In this document: one piece after another, positions 61,721 to 64,000 of the stretch
How the letters are laid out: every line of letters begins with the position of its first letter
Position numbering within the stretch: the stretch's first letter is position 1
Source of the DNA: Pyropia yezoensis
Lineage: Eukaryota; Rhodophyta; Bangiophyceae; Bangiales; Bangiaceae
Direction: 5' to 3'
Assembly (NCBI GenBank): GCA_009829735.1
Contig: CM020618.1
Location: forward strand, 26,450,894-26,514,893
DNA length: 64,000 nt
The notes under the pieces: model-generated
Told to the model about the DNA's origin: nothing
Database searches by the model: none
What the model saw: the letters and a program-made list of their open reading frames with translations, nothing else
Translations under genes and position numbers: made by a program

Positions 61721-63652
61721 TTGCCGGCGCGGCTGGCCTTGGCCGCCGCTCGCTCCTTGGCCGCCGCCCGCGCCGCCCGCGCCGCCCGCGCGGCGGCGCG
61801 GCGGTCCGACAAGGGGGGGGAGGGCGCCGCCGACGGCGACGACGTCGCCGGCCGCGGCCGCCGCGCCGGGTCGGGCACGACGGCCGAGCCGCCTCCCGCG
61901 GCGGCGGCGGCGGCGGCGGCGGCCGCCGCCGCTGCTGCTGCTGCCGCCCCTGCCCCCGCCGACGGCACTGGCACCGAGGAGGTTGTTGGCCGCAGCAGGC
62001 GGGGGATGCTCGCGCCCCGTGGCGGGGGCCCCCGCCGGGCGCCCGCGTCGGCCCCGCCGCCGCCCGGGGTGGGGGCGCCGGCGACGCCAGTGCCGCCACC
62101 GCCCATGAGGTCGGCCGACGTGGCACGGCCGCGCACCCGCCACGTGCCCGACGCCTTGCGGCTGATTGACGACCGTGGGGGCGTCACCGTCAGCGCCGTC
62201 GCCGCCGCCGCCGTGGCCTTTGTCACTGTTGTTGTTGTCGTTGTCGTTGCCGCGGGAGCCGGCGCGGGTGGGAAGAGGGGCTGTGGCGGCACAGCCGCCA
62301 CCGCCGCCGCGCCCGCCACCTTGGCCGCCAACCCCCCCTTCGGCGGGGGCGGATACAGGGGTGGCGGCAGCGGCGGCGCCGCGGGCGCCCCCCCCCCCCC
62401 GCACTCGGCACACCCGCCGCGCCCGCCGCGGGCACGCCCCCCCCCACCCCCCCGCCCCCATCCGGGGGCGGCAGCGCCACGCCCGCCGCGTCAACGGTGG
62501 GCGTCGACGCGAGCAGCTCCACGCTGCCGTCGGCACGGACGCGGCCGAGCGGCGACCGCCCCACACACTCAATCATCAGCGGCGGGCCGCGCGCAGAGGG
62601 TCGGACGGGGAGCGGGGCGGCGGCGGGGACCGCCCCGCCCCCGCGGGAGGACCGGCGCGGGGGGAGGGGGGAGGGGGTGGTGGCGGCGCCGTCGGCCGCT
62701 GGACGCCCCGCCTCGGGCGCGTCCGTGGCAGACGGCGGCGGGGGGCGCCGCCGGCGGGACGTCCGCCGGGCGGGGTCCGCGCCGCCGCCGGCCGAGCCGC
62801 CGCCCGCCGCGAGCGCCACCCCGCTGGTCGACCGGGACGGGTACGAGGCAGAGTCGACGAGCACCTCACCGCCCGCGCCGTCAGCGTCTGCGTCGGCGCC
62901 CCCGCCGCCACCGCCGCCGCCGGCTTCGCCGCCCCCACCCCCCCCGTGGTGCTGGTGGTGCCGCCGGGGGGAGCGCCCCCCGGGGGCCGCCCCCGCCGGA
63001 GTGCCGGGCGTGTCGAGGGAGCGGCGGCTAAAGCTACCGTCCGCGGCGGTGGCGGCGACAGCCGCCGCCGCCGCCCGCTTGGCCCGCCGTGACGTCGACG
63101 GGGTGGCGGACCGCCGCTTTGGCCGGGCCGCCGCCGTCGCGGCCGGCGCGCCCGCAGCGTCGGCCGCATGGACGGTGGCGGCCAGGGCCGCAGCGTCGGC
63201 AGAGAGCGCCGCGTGCAGCTGCGCGTCCGACACGGACGTGGAAGGGACGGCGCCGGGGGGGGGTGGCGCGGGGGGGGGGGGGGCCGTGGCGGGGACCGCC
63301 GCCGCCGCCGCCCCCTTTGCTGCTCCCGCAGCAGCAGCGGCGGCGGCGGCGGGCGTCGTGTCGGCGGCCGCCGCCGCCGCGGGGACGGCCGCCGACGCAG
63401 AGGCCTTGCGCATGGGCGGGGGGGGCCGCAGGGGGGTGGCTGACCCCACCGCCGGCGGCGGCGGCGGCGGTGGCGCCGCTGCCGCTGCCGCCGCCGCCCG
63501 TTGTGGTGATGGTGGCGCCGGCAGCGGCACCGCTGCCGCTGGCGGTACAGATGCGGCCGCCACTGCCGGCGGCGCCGCGGCGGGCGGGGACGCCGACGGT
63601 TGTGGCGGCTGCACGTGGGAGGAAGATGGAGGTGCAGACGGCGGCGGCGCCC

Positions 63653-63694
<42 letters not shown>

Positions 63695-63999
63695 GGGGTG
63701 GGGGCGGCGGTGGGGGTGCCGCCAGCGCCGGCGGCGGCTCGTCTGCGGCGAGGACCCCCCCCCCCCCGCCCGCCCGCGGGAGCGCTCCAGCACCGCCCGC
63801 TCCCGGTGGTCCACCGCCGTGTCGAGGAAGCTCTCCCCGCGGGTGCGGGAGAAAAAGACCGCGTCGGCGGGGGCGTCGTAAAACGCATCATCATCGTCGT
63901 CGATGTCGTCACCGCCGCCGCCACCGCCACCGCCGGTGCCGCCAGTGGGGGAAGCGCTCCCCGCGGGTGCCGCTGCCGTCGGCACGTCTGCCGCGGCAA
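60331..63999 (-). CDS. Large disordered Ala/Pro/Gly-rich protein, partial at the right edge, two frame breaks
   Basis: It is read leftward from beyond the window. The first visible part is protein-like and acidic: DDIDDDDDAFYDAPADAVFF and a following SFLDTAVDHRERAVLERS. The frame then changes at the 13-C run 63755-63767 and again at the 13-C run 62388-62400, each as if one base were missing. After those shifts the reading continues through MIECVGRSPLGRVRADGSVE, SSISRKASGTWRVRGRA and ASDHIFIAGSG to a stop at 60331. Long poly-Ala, poly-Pro, poly-Gly and a Ser-Pro repeat (from GCGATG hexamers near 61480-61510) fill the rest. No domain recognised. The plus strand is also open over much of this, but its product is less protein-like. 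Confidence 0.45.
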
Positions 64000-64000
64000 C

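Noticed and set aside
59957-63031. 1024-residue plus-strand frame
   Set aside because: It is the in-phase shadow of the minus-strand disordered protein. The minus strand alone has protein-like acidic and aromatic segments. Coding strand is still not certain.

Overview
This is a very GC-rich nuclear genomic window from a photosynthetic eukaryote. It carries a nuclear gene for a mitochondrial complex I subunit, a thylakoid-lumen cyclophilin of the CYP38/TLP40 type, and a plastid- or mitochondrion-type PPR protein. It also has splicing and kinetochore genes, a spliceosomal intron, and proteins padded with Ala, Gly and Pro. My best guess is a red alga of the Porphyra/Pyropia type: genes are intron-poor, GC3 is extreme, and NDUFS3 is nuclear. 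A GC-rich green alga cannot be excluded from sequence alone.

Left third (1-28.8 kb) is repeat- and transposon-rich. It holds a 372-bp tandem repeat (about 1.0-1.8 kb) and a broken multi-ORF hypothetical gene on the minus strand (2.2-4.6 kb). A complete Ty3/Gypsy chromovirus lies at 6681-15914 on the minus strand, with 571-bp LTRs of about 98% identity, a 5-bp target duplication, gag, RT, RNase H, integrase, a chromodomain, and a large antisense ORF. It sits inside a degenerate His/Gly-coding-like tract. Next come a divergent histone H3 variant (16.7-17.3 kb) and a decayed three-ORF block (19.0-23.2 kb) of mobile-element character, flanked by minisatellite arrays that are C-rich on the left and G-rich on the right. 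Finally there is a desert of poly-G/poly-C tracts (26.8-28.8 kb).

The middle (29-38 kb) has a small secreted protein, an Asp-box beta-propeller glycoside-hydrolase-like protein, a probable plastid-targeted membrane-anchored protein, and one weak Ala-rich ORF.

The right third (40-64 kb) is the conserved gene block: NDUFS3 (+) converging on ZW10 (-), a four-WW FF-domain splicing factor of the PRP40/TCERG1 class (+) converging on the lumen cyclophilin (-), a PPR protein with 15 repeats (+), and a long disordered protein (-) that runs off the right edge. Neighbours are arranged in alternating orientation. I see no operon-like logic.

At five places an ORF changes frame in a G or C run, each consistent with one missing base. 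Some apparent breaks may therefore be assembly errors rather than biology.
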